Origin: Bradyrhizobium sp.
GTDB lineage: Bacteria; Pseudomonadota; Alphaproteobacteria; Rhizobiales; Xanthobacteraceae
NCBI RefSeq assembly: GCF_004799405.1
Contig: NZ_SSMW01000151.1
Span: 62,001 to 126,000, forward strand
DNA: 64,000 bases
Direction of reading: 5' to 3'
Shown in pieces: positions 26,188 through 33,698 of this stretch (position 1 is its first letter; each line of letters opens with the position of its first letter). The notes under the pieces are model-generated. The model was given only the letters and a program-made list of their open reading frames with translations, was not told the DNA's origin and did not search any database. The translations under genes and the position numbers were made by a program.

Positions 26188-26226
26188 GACCCGCCCGGTT
26201 GTCCCCCCGGGCGGGTCATCTTTTTT
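26188..26226 (+). terminator. Rho-independent terminator
   Basis: The stem GACCCGCCCGG / CCGGGCGGGTC has eleven perfect G+C-rich pairs and an eight-base loop. ATC and then six T residues follow. It would end transcription of the small secreted protein gene. The rest of the gap 26063-26510 holds the leader of the next gene, and I see no other gene in it. Confidence 0.85.
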
Positions 26227-26510
26227 CCGGTTGATTCATCGGCGTGCGCTGTTGCACGCCCGTCACAATACGATGCCATCCAGCAGCTCCCTGGTATTCA
26301 TCCTTCCAACTGCGAACAATTTGCAATAAGGCAGGAATAGATTGCGCCTTGCCTTGATCTGGCTTTTGACCGCTGGAAACGGCAAGAAGCGGCAAGTCCG
26401 AATCGTCGTGGACTGATGGCTTCATTTGTTTTCCTTGATGGCAGCGCGCCGGCATACTTGCAGTGACCACAACAGAGAGCGGCAATGCTCGCGCTGGAAA
26501 TATTCACGGG

Positions 26511-28637
26511 ATGACCCACCGCAGCCGATCCAGGGAGCGCGTGTTCGCGGGCTTTGGGCTCGGCCTGCTGGTGACCGGCCCGGCGGCCGCCGATGACCTG
26601 CCCACGAGCCTTCCCGTCAAGGCGCCCGTGGCCTACGTCGCGAAAGCCGCGCGGCTGCAGGAAGCAAAAGGTTACGACTGGAGCGGCTGGTATGTCGGCG
26701 CCCACATCGGGGTGATCCGAGGCTCGTCGAACTGGTCTGCAACCCAACCCGGGTTCGGCGGGCCGGCTTTGAACGGCTCATTCGATCTTCCGTTCAATTT
26801 CGATTTCATGGCCGGAACGGGCAGTTATGTCGCCGGGCTGCAGGGCGGATATAATCACGTTTTTCCGTCGCATTGGCTGCTGGGCTTCGAAGCCGACGCC
26901 AGCTTTCCCAATTCGGACGTGCTGATCCCTTATGCGGTGCGCGGCAGCCAGACGGTGACCTCGCCCCTCGCCGGTGAAGTGACCTATGGCGAGGCGGTGA
27001 TCCATTACGGCAGCGCCCGCGCCCGCATCGGCTATGCCTTCGATCATTTGCTGCTCTATGGAACAGGCGGGCTGGCCTGGACCTACGACCAGGTGACGCG
27101 GACCCAGGTCGCCGGCGTCCCCGTCGCCGGTTTCGCGACACCGGGGACGGTCGATACCGCGCTGATGTGGCGATTGGGGTGGGCGGCGGGAATCGGCGTC
27201 GAGGTTCCGGTCGCCGGCAACTGGAGCGCCAGGGCCGAATTTCTGTGGACCGGATTCGGCCGTTTGGGAACGATCTTCCCGGCGGGAGCACAAAATTACA
27301 GCTCCGACCTCAACATGCAAAGCCTCCGGCTCGGCCTGAACTACAAGATCGGCGATGACACCCACATCCCGGACTTCCTGACCAAGGGGGCCTCCGCGCT
27401 GGAGACCGACCGCGTCGCGTTCCATGCCCAGGCCACCTATCTCAACCAGTATGACCCGCCGTTTGCGGCTCCTTACAGCGGCAAGAACAGCCTCGCGCCG
27501 AACATCGGCCGCGAGACCGCGGATATCACTCTGTACGCCGGCGTCCGGCTGTGGCAGGGCGCCGAAGCATGGATCACTCCGGAAATCGATCAGGGCTTTG
27601 GCCTGAGCGGATCGGTCGGCGCTGCCGGCTTCCCGAGCGGCGAGGCCTACAAGGTCGGGGCGGAATATCCCTACACCCGCCTGCAGCGTGCGTTCCTGCG
27701 CCAGACCATCGACCTCGGCGGCGAAGCCCAGAAAGTCGATGCCGGGCTAACCCAGTTTTCCGGGACGCAGACGGCGGACCGGCTGGTGTTCACGATCGGG
27801 AAATTCAGCGTCGGCGACATCTTCGACACCAATAAATACGCCCATGATCCTCGCGTCGACTTCATGAACTGGACCATCATCGACACCGGGACGTTCGATT
27901 ACGCCGCCGACGCCTGGGCCTATACGGTTGGCAGCGCCGTGGAGTGGTATCAAGGCCCGTGGACCGTGCGAGCAGGCATCTTCGACCTTTCGACCGCGCC
28001 GAATACGACCACGCTCGATTCGCATTTCGACCAGTTCCAGCTGGTCGGCGAGATCGAGCGGCGCTATTCCATTGCGGATCAACCCGGCAAGCTGGCGATC
28101 ACCGGATTCCTGACCCGAGGCCGGATGGGAAGCTTCGAGGACGCCATCCAGTTGGCCGCCATAACCGGCGGACCTGCCGATATCGCGGCCGTGCGGCAAT
28201 ACCAAAGCCGCGGCGGCATCAGCATGAACCTGGAGCAGCAACTGATGCCCAATGTCGGCTTCTTTGCCCGCGCCGGCATCGCCAATGGCAATATCGAGCC
28301 TTATGAATTCACCGACGTCGACCGCACCGTCGCCGCAGGCCTCTCGATTTCGGGAAAGCAATGGGGGCGGGACGACGACACCTTCGGGATTGCCGGCGTC
28401 GTCAACGGCATTTCCAGGGTCCACCAGGCGTTTCTCAATGACGGGGGACTGGGAATTCTGGTTGGCGACGGCATGCTGCCCAACCCCGGCAACGAAAAAA
28501 TCCTGGAGACCTACTACAGCTTTCCGGTGTTCGCCGCCAAGGTCACGCTGGACTACCAGCTCATCGTCAACCCGGCCTACAATCGCGACCGGGGACCTGT
28601 CTCGGTGCTCGGTTTCCGGCTGCATACGCAATACTAG
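26511..28637 (+). CDS. Outer-membrane protein: Omp25-like barrel fused to a carbohydrate-porin-like barrel
   Basis: This 708-residue exported protein has a signal peptide (VFAGFGLGLLVTGPAAA-DD). A first barrel domain (about residues 50-285) resembles the Omp25/Omp31 surface antigens of rhizobia, with YDWSGWYVGAHIGV, GGYNH and NYKIGDD. A second barrel (about 300-708) resembles OprB-type carbohydrate porins, with QATYLNQYDPPF, LYAGVRLWQGAEAWITPEI, FTIGKFSVGDIFDTNKYAHDPR and a C-terminal aromatic QY. The two usually occur as separate proteins. The start is unsure: the frame opens at a GTG at 26463, but the ATG at 26511 directly precedes the signal peptide. Inverted 21-bp repeats flank the gene. 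Confidence 0.82.
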   Translation: MTHRSRSRERVFAGFGLGLLVTGPAAADDLPTSLPVKAPVAYVAKAARLQEAKGYDWSGWYVGAHIGVIRGSSNWSATQPGFGGPALNGSFDLPFNFDFMAGTGSYVAGLQGGYNHVFPSHWLLGFEADASFPNSDVLIPYAVRGSQTVTSPLAGEVTYGEAVIHYGSARARIGYAFDHLLLYGTGGLAWTYDQVTRTQVAGVPVAGFATPGTVDTALMWRLGWAAGIGVEVPVAGNWSARAEFLWTGFGRLGTIFPAGAQNYSSDLNMQSLRLGLNYKIGDDTHIPDFLTKGASALETDRVAFHAQATYLNQYDPPFAAPYSGKNSLAPNIGRETADITLYAGVRLWQGAEAWITPEIDQGFGLSGSVGAAGFPSGEAYKVGAEYPYTRLQRAFLRQTIDLGGEAQKVDAGLTQFSGTQTADRLVFTIGKFSVGDIFDTNKYAHDPRVDFMNWTIIDTGTFDYAADAWAYTVGSAVEWYQGPWTVRAGIFDLSTAPNTTTLDSHFDQFQLVGEIERRYSIADQPGKLAITGFLTRGRMGSFEDAIQLAAITGGPADIAAVRQYQSRGGISMNLEQQLMPNVGFFARAGIANGNIEPYEFTDVDRTVAAGLSISGKQWGRDDDTFGIAGVVNGISRVHQAFLNDGGLGILVGDGMLPNPGNEKILETYYSFPVFAAKVTLDYQLIVNPAYNRDRGPVSVLGFRLHTQY

Positions 28638-28692
28638 AGCGTTTTCGAGCGAAGTGGATACCGGTTCGCGTAAAGAAAACGCGTCAAAACAA
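28637..28692. repeat. Rhizobial dispersed repeat with GCGTTTTC / GAAAACGC hairpin
   Basis: The element starts two bases inside the porin stop codon. GCGTTTTC pairs with GAAAACGC across a spacer containing GATACCGG. The sequence is of a kind I recognise as frequent between genes in Bradyrhizobium. It may act as a terminator between the convergent porin and glutamate-synthase-like genes. Confidence 0.7.
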
Positions 28693-28754
28693 GAATCCAG
28701 AGTCCCGTTCCGATTCGATCGGAACGGAAATGGCTCTGGCGCCCGTTATTGTTC

Positions 28755-30380
28755 TCACCCGGCCGCCGAGAAACTTTCCGCCCGCGCCAGCGCCCAGGCC
28801 TCGCGGAAGCGCGGATCGCCGGTGCCGTCGATCAACTCTCCCGGACGAAGCGTCGGATAGAGTTTGGCGAACGACTGGACTTCGGTGGTCGAGGTCCGCT
28901 GCGAGAAATGGATCGGGCGAATTTCCTGCGGATGTTCGAGGCCCGCCGCCGCAATCAACTCGGTCAGCGCATGCAGGGTGGCGTGGTGATAATTGTAGAC
29001 CCGCTCGATCTTGTGCGGCACCACCAAGGCGCGGCTGCGGGTTGGATCCTGCGTGGTCACACCGGTCGGACAGCGATCGGTATGGCAGCTCAGCGACTGG
29101 ATGCAGCCCAGCGAAAACATGAAGCCGCGCGCCGAATTGCACCAGTCCGCGCCGATCGCCATGGCGCGCGCCATATCGAACGCGGTCGCTATCTTTCCGG
29201 CGGCGCCGATGCGGATGCGGTCGCGCGCGTTGATGCCGATCAGCGCGTTGTGGACGAAATTGACGCCTTCGCGCATCGGCATGCCCAGATGGTCCATGAA
29301 TTCCACCGGCGCCGCGCCGGTGCCGCCCTCCTTGCCGTCGACCACGATGAAATCGGGATAGATTCCACTCTGCAGCATCGCCTTGCAGATCGCCAGAAAC
29401 TCCCAGGAATGGCCGATGCACAATTTGAATCCGGCGGGCTTGCCGCCGGATAGCCGCCGCATCTCGCCGATGAAGGCCATCATTTCCAGCGGCGTCGAAA
29501 AGGCGCTGTGCGAGGCCGGCGAGATGCAGTCCTCGTCCATCGAAACGCCCCTGATCCTTGAGATTTCTTCCGACACCTTGGCCGCCGGCAACACGCCGCC
29601 ATGGCCGGGCTTGGCGCCCTGGCTGACCTTGAGCTCGACCATCTTGATCTGATCGTCGCAGGCCATCCGTGCGAATTCTTCCGGATTGAAGGAGCCGTCG
29701 CGATTGCGGCAGCCGAAATACCCGGAGCCGACCTCCCAGATCAGGTCGCCGCCGTTCTCGCGATGATAGGGACTGACGCCGCCTTCGCCGGTGTCATGCG
29801 CGAAGTTTCCTTTTTTCGCCCCCGCATTCAGCGCGCGCACCGCGTTGGGACTGAGCGCGCCGAAGCTCATCGCCGAAATATTGAAGACCGAGGCCGAATA
29901 CGGCTTGGTGCACTGCGGACCACCGATGGTAATGCGGAATTTTTCGTCGGCATGCGGCTTCGGCGCCACCGAATGATGCATCCACTCGTAACCCTCGCGA
30001 TAGACGTCCTCCTGGGTGCCGAACGGGCGCTTGTCCAATACCATCTTCGCGCGCTGATAGATCACCGCGCGGGCGTCGCGGGAAAACGGCATGCCGTCTT
30101 TCTCGCTCTCGAAGAAGTATTGCCGCATTTCCGGCCTGATCTCTTCGAGCAAAAAACGCAGGTGGGCCGATATCGGATAGTTGCGCAACACCGCGTGACT
30201 TTGCTGCATGAGGTCGCGAACGCCGAGCAGCGTCAGCGCGCCGAAAATCACGATCGGAATCAGGACAACATCGAATGTCCTGTGATCCGCGATCCCGATG
30301 CCGAGAAGCAGCGCGGTGACGACGGCGCAGATGGTCAGAACGATGAAGCGTGGCGAAAACGGAAGCAGCAGCGTTTCCAT
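28755..30380 (-). CDS. FMN-binding glutamate-synthase-family protein, membrane-anchored
   Basis: This 541-residue protein starts with two hydrophobic segments (about residues 8-52). It then carries the FMN/3Fe-4S synthase domain of glutamate synthase: ISAMSFGALSPNAVRALNAGAKKG, GGVSPYH, LKVSQGAKPGHGGVLPAAKVS, DGKEGGTGAAP and the cluster cysteines in GCIQSLSCHTDRCPTG. It lacks the glutaminase and C-terminal domains of the large GltB subunit. Proteins of this type reduce a bound imine or oxoacid with FMN, but the partner supplying ammonia is unknown. A GCTCTA / TAGAGC inverted repeat lies about 70 bp upstream (30449-30467). Confidence 0.88.
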   Translation of the reverse strand: METLLLPFSPRFIVLTICAVVTALLLGIGIADHRTFDVVLIPIVIFGALTLLGVRDLMQQSHAVLRNYPISAHLRFLLEEIRPEMRQYFFESEKDGMPFSRDARAVIYQRAKMVLDKRPFGTQEDVYREGYEWMHHSVAPKPHADEKFRITIGGPQCTKPYSASVFNISAMSFGALSPNAVRALNAGAKKGNFAHDTGEGGVSPYHRENGGDLIWEVGSGYFGCRNRDGSFNPEEFARMACDDQIKMVELKVSQGAKPGHGGVLPAAKVSEEISRIRGVSMDEDCISPASHSAFSTPLEMMAFIGEMRRLSGGKPAGFKLCIGHSWEFLAICKAMLQSGIYPDFIVVDGKEGGTGAAPVEFMDHLGMPMREGVNFVHNALIGINARDRIRIGAAGKIATAFDMARAMAIGADWCNSARGFMFSLGCIQSLSCHTDRCPTGVTTQDPTRSRALVVPHKIERVYNYHHATLHALTELIAAAGLEHPQEIRPIHFSQRTSTTEVQSFAKLYPTLRPGELIDGTGDPRFREAWALARAESFSAAG

Positions 30381-30448
30381 AGGACCCCTGAGGCAGATTC
30401 TGTCGTATTATTCTTGGCGGCCGCAGCCTAACCCAACTATCCGCATAA

Positions 30449-30467
30449 GCTCTACACGATATAGAGC
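30449..30467. promoter_or_regulatory. Small inverted repeat upstream of glutamate-synthase-like gene
   Basis: Perfect six-base arms GCTCTA and TAGAGC around CACGATA lie about 70 bp upstream of the gene's ATG. The spacing suits an operator, but no regulator is encoded nearby and chance occurrence is possible. Confidence 0.3.
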
Positions 30468-30608
30468 GTACAGGTCAGGGATGTGACAGCGGGCCGCTTT
30501 CGAGGCAACCGAATTCGGCAGCGCAGAATCAATCCGCCCCTGTGGCGTACCATATCGCCCGGGACGCGAGTTTTGCGGTGCAACGTAGCTTGGTAAAATC
30601 CCGACTGC

Positions 30609-31481
30609 TCAGTGGTCATGCGGGCGCATCGAGTGCGGGATCGTGCGCTGCTCCAGGCCGCCTTGCGCCAGCCAGGCGTCGGTGTTCCTGATCGCGCGTT
30701 CAATGTGATCCGCGGTTCGCGAGAAATCGTAAGGCGATCCCACCAGCGGACATAGTGGCGGCACCACGAAGTACTCGATGCCGGCGCCGAGGTCTTCCAG
30801 TTCGCTGACCATCTGCCGCGAGATCAGGAGCGTCAGCGCATGCAGCGCATTTGCGACTGCGCCGACCGGAGGCTCGTGGGTCGAACAGGCGTATCCGGTC
30901 GGCAGCACGATCAGGCGGTTGGCGCCTTTTGAGACGGCGACCTTGATCGGCGTATTGCTCGAGATCGCACCGTCGGCCAGATAGAAATCCTTGTAGCGGA
31001 CCGGCGCGAAAGCACCGGGAATCGCGGTCGAGGCGATGATCGCCTGGGCGGTGGGACCCTCCGACAACACCACGCTGTCACCCGAGATAATATCGGTTGC
31101 CACGATATGAAGCGGCAGCGTGGCATCCTGCAAGTTGCGAAACGGGATGTGATCGTCGATCAGCTTCTGGATCCCGTCATGCGGGATCAGGAAATCACGG
31201 TGCCGGATAAAGCTCAGCACGGTGCGCCACGTGATCGGGAAAACGTCCTGGCGTATCAGCCCGCGCCAGATGGTTTCGAGCCGCAGCACGCCCTTCAGCG
31301 TGGGATCGCCGGCATAGAACGCCCCGTTCAGGGCGCCGACGCTGGAGCCGACCACCAGATCGGGGCAAATATCGTGCGCGGCGAGCGAATGCATCATGCC
31401 CACCTGAATGGCGCCGAAGCTGCCTCCACCTGCGAATACAAAGGCCGTCTTGGTCGGGCCGCTAGGGTCGGATATGGACAA
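30609..31481 (-). CDS. Patatin-like phospholipase
   Basis: This 290-residue protein is a patatin-fold lipid acyl hydrolase. The oxyanion glycine loop GGGSFGAIQVGM is near residues 18-29. The nucleophile elbow GSSVGALNGAFYAG carries the catalytic Ser, and the DGAI motif near residue 170 carries the Asp. No signal peptide is seen, so it is likely cytosolic or membrane-peripheral. Bacterial relatives hydrolyse phospholipids or polyhydroxyalkanoate. The target here is unknown. It is transcribed alone. Confidence 0.9.
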   Translation of the reverse strand: MSISDPSGPTKTAFVFAGGGSFGAIQVGMMHSLAAHDICPDLVVGSSVGALNGAFYAGDPTLKGVLRLETIWRGLIRQDVFPITWRTVLSFIRHRDFLIPHDGIQKLIDDHIPFRNLQDATLPLHIVATDIISGDSVVLSEGPTAQAIIASTAIPGAFAPVRYKDFYLADGAISSNTPIKVAVSKGANRLIVLPTGYACSTHEPPVGAVANALHALTLLISRQMVSELEDLGAGIEYFVVPPLCPLVGSPYDFSRTADHIERAIRNTDAWLAQGGLEQRTIPHSMRPHDH

Positions 31482-31572
31482 AGCCTCGCTTGCTCCCTTA
31501 ACGCCGCGTCGGCGTCGCGGCGTTTTGCAAGGCTTATAGCAGCCGAAGGGCAGGCGGCGCCATCGACAAACT

Positions 31573-31615
31573 CGTCATTCCGGGGCGCGCGTCGTCGCGC
31601 GAACCCGCAATGACG
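31573..31615. repeat. Palindromic dispersed repeat (CGTCATTCCGG family)
   Basis: CGTCATTCCGGGG pairs with the CCCGCAATGACG end, and an inner GCGCGCG / CGCGCG pairing lies between. It resembles the hairpin after lepA and sits between the fpr stop and the patatin promoter. Confidence 0.6.
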
Positions 31616-31623
31616 GCGTGACG

Positions 31624-32397
31624 TCAGCGCTCCACGAACGCTTTTTCGATGACGAAATGGCCGGGCTCGCTGTGGCTGCCTTCGAGAAAACCGCGCGTTT
31701 CGAACATTTCGCGCAGCTCTTCGAGCATGCCGGGGCTGCCGCACATCATGATCCGGTCATGCGCGATATCCAGCGGCGGCAAACCGACATCGTCGAATAA
31801 TTGCTCGGAGGCGATCAGGTCGGTGATGCGGCCGCGGTTGCGGAACGGCTCGCGGGTGACGGTCGGATAATACACCAGCTTGCCGGTCAACAGCGGCCCG
31901 AGAAATTCGTCATCCCGCAACTTCGCCACCAGCTCTTCGCCATAGGCCAGTTCGGATACCTGCCGGCAGCCGTGAACCAGAACGATGGTCTCGTACCGCT
32001 CGTAGACTTCCGGATCCTTGATCAGGCTCGCGAACGGCGCCAAACCGGTGCCGGTCGACAACAGCAGCAGTCGCTTGCCCGGTATCAGGTTATCCGCGAT
32101 CAGCGTCCCGGTCGCCTTGCGCCCGACCAGGATGGTATCGCCCTTTCGGATTTGCTGAAGCCTCGAGGTCAGCGGCCCGTCGGCAACCTTGATGCTGAAG
32201 AATTCCAGCGAATCTTCGTGATTGGCGCTCGCCATGCTGTAGGCGCGCAGCAAGGGACGGCCATCGACCTCAAGGCCGATCATCGCGAACTGCCCGTTCT
32301 GGAATCGAAAGCCGGAATTGCGGGTGGCGGTGAAGCTGAAAAGTGTATCGGTCCAATGCCGGACGGAAAGAACTTTCTCTCGATGGAATGCGCTCAT
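31624..32397 (-). CDS. fpr: Ferredoxin-NADP reductase
   Basis: Fpr passes electrons between NADPH and ferredoxin or flavodoxin. The 257-residue product has the FAD motif RAYSMASAN, the NADPH motif STGTGLAPFASLI, and MCGSPGMLEEL. It ends in the subclass I signature HFVIEKAFVER. The ATG at 32397 is preferred over 32421 because homologues begin with a short MSxFHxEKVLSVRHW stretch. It diverges from the ATP-grasp gene across an AT-rich 296-bp region. Confidence 0.93.
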   Translation of the reverse strand: MSAFHREKVLSVRHWTDTLFSFTATRNSGFRFQNGQFAMIGLEVDGRPLLRAYSMASANHEDSLEFFSIKVADGPLTSRLQQIRKGDTILVGRKATGTLIADNLIPGKRLLLLSTGTGLAPFASLIKDPEVYERYETIVLVHGCRQVSELAYGEELVAKLRDDEFLGPLLTGKLVYYPTVTREPFRNRGRITDLIASEQLFDDVGLPPLDIAHDRIMMCGSPGMLEELREMFETRGFLEGSHSEPGHFVIEKAFVER

Positions 32398-32693
32398 GTG
32401 TTTTGATTTATCCGATCTCACTTGTGTAGAACGATCGGGTTGTCCGGTCCTTGATGAAGCGAAAAACCCTTGGGATCATTGGCGATTTAGCGTGTGACCG
32501 CCGCCGCTATCAGAGATAGTCGATAAGCCCTGGAGCGCAATTGAGGGCTCAAAAAGGCGGACAAATTATTTTGCAAAAAAGTTCGACACGTCGTTATCGC
32601 GCTTCGTCGCATGCGCAATTAACTTGCTGAGATCGGCATCCTTCTGGCAGTTAATTACGGCGCAGGAAACAGGCAGATCGGAATCGACACCGC
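32398..32693. other. AT-rich intergenic region between fpr and the ATP-grasp gene
   Basis: This divergent region is clearly lower in G+C than its neighbours, particularly 32550-32640 with TTATTTTGCAAAAAAG. It should hold both promoters. I find no convincing ORF or clear operator. Confidence 0.5.
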
Positions 32694-33698
32694 ATGCGAA
32701 GCCTCGGGGATTTTCGATCGGGCAGACCGGGCTCCTATCCAGACCAGGCGGTGTATGCGGAATATGCCTGCGCCGAACTCGGACTGGCGTTCGCCGATAT
32801 CGATGGCGGAACGGGACTCGTATTCAGCGTCGCTTCAACGACCAAAAGCATCCATTTCGGCGCGGGGCGCTGCTCATGGTATCCGCAAAACAACGCCACC
32901 GCCTCGACGCTGGCATCGGACAAGTATTTCACCAACAAGATTCTCGAGCGTGCCGGCGTCCCCACCCTGGGCGGCGAGTATTTCTTCCTGCACCAGCGAC
33001 ACCGTGCGCATCGCCCGTCGGGGCATGAACGGGAAAACGCGCTGGAATATTTCAGGAAGCTGGGGGTAAGCGCCTTCGTCAAACCTCTGCTCGGCTCGCG
33101 CGGCGATTTCGCGCAAGCCCTTCACGGCGAAGCGGCACTCATTCGATACTTGGACGAAGTGGCCCGATACTACGATTCGATCCTGATCCAGCCGGTCGTC
33201 TCGGGAATCGAACACCGGATTTTCGTCCTCGACGACGAGGTGGCTTATTCGGCGCGCAAATATCCGCCCTTCGTGCTGGGCGACGGCGGGCGCACGATCC
33301 GCGACCTGCTGGCCGCCCACAACGAAGCATTGCGGTCCCACGGGCTTTCGCCGGCTGCCGTCGACGGTGACGCTTCGCTCGACATCGTGTTGCCAAGCGG
33401 CGCGCGCTGGGAGATTCCCGGACGGATGAACCTGAGCGCAGGGGGAACCATGGTGCTCGAAACCCCGCGCCCCGAACTCGCCGCATACGCGCTGGCGAAA
33501 AGGGCGGCCAAAGCGCTTGGGCTGCGTGTTGCAGCGGTCGACATGTTCACGGAGTTGACCGGCGATCCGCACGCGATGGCGATTATCGAGGTGAACTCCA
33601 ATCCGTCGATTCGGTTGCTGGAACAATCGGGCCGCGACGACCTGATCCTGAAAATCTGGCGCCACACGTTTTCGGCGATGGGACTATTGGGTGTTTGA
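32694..33698 (+). CDS. ATP-grasp ligase, cyanophycin-synthetase-like
   Basis: ATP-grasp enzymes join a carboxylate to an amine through an acylphosphate. The 334-residue product resembles the ATP-grasp domain of cyanophycin synthetase. ATASTLASDKYFTNKILERAGVPTLGG (about 68-94) matches the entry to the ATP-binding fold. AFVKPLLGSRG carries a nucleotide-binding Lys130, and LIQPVVSGIEHRIFVLDDEV carries the Glu173/His174 region. VAAVDMFTEL and IIEVNSNPSI (Asp283, Glu299, Asn301) hold the metal ligands. The Mur domain of cyanophycin synthetase is absent, but the next gene encodes a Mur-type ligase and overlaps this one by 8 bases. Substrates are unknown. Confidence 0.82.
   Translation: MRSLGDFRSGRPGSYPDQAVYAEYACAELGLAFADIDGGTGLVFSVASTTKSIHFGAGRCSWYPQNNATASTLASDKYFTNKILERAGVPTLGGEYFFLHQRHRAHRPSGHERENALEYFRKLGVSAFVKPLLGSRGDFAQALHGEAALIRYLDEVARYYDSILIQPVVSGIEHRIFVLDDEVAYSARKYPPFVLGDGGRTIRDLLAAHNEALRSHGLSPAAVDGDASLDIVLPSGARWEIPGRMNLSAGGTMVLETPRPELAAYALAKRAAKALGLRVAAVDMFTELTGDPHAMAIIEVNSNPSIRLLEQSGRDDLILKIWRHTFSAMGLLGV

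Noticed and set aside
26112-28657. A composite transposon carrying the outer-membrane barrel gene
   Set aside because: The inverted 21-mers are not next to any transposase or target duplication, and they look like a common rhizobial intergenic repeat.
30452-30703. An 83-codon minus-strand ORF after the patatin gene
   Set aside because: It overlaps the patatin C-terminus in another frame and has no ribosome site or recognisable features.
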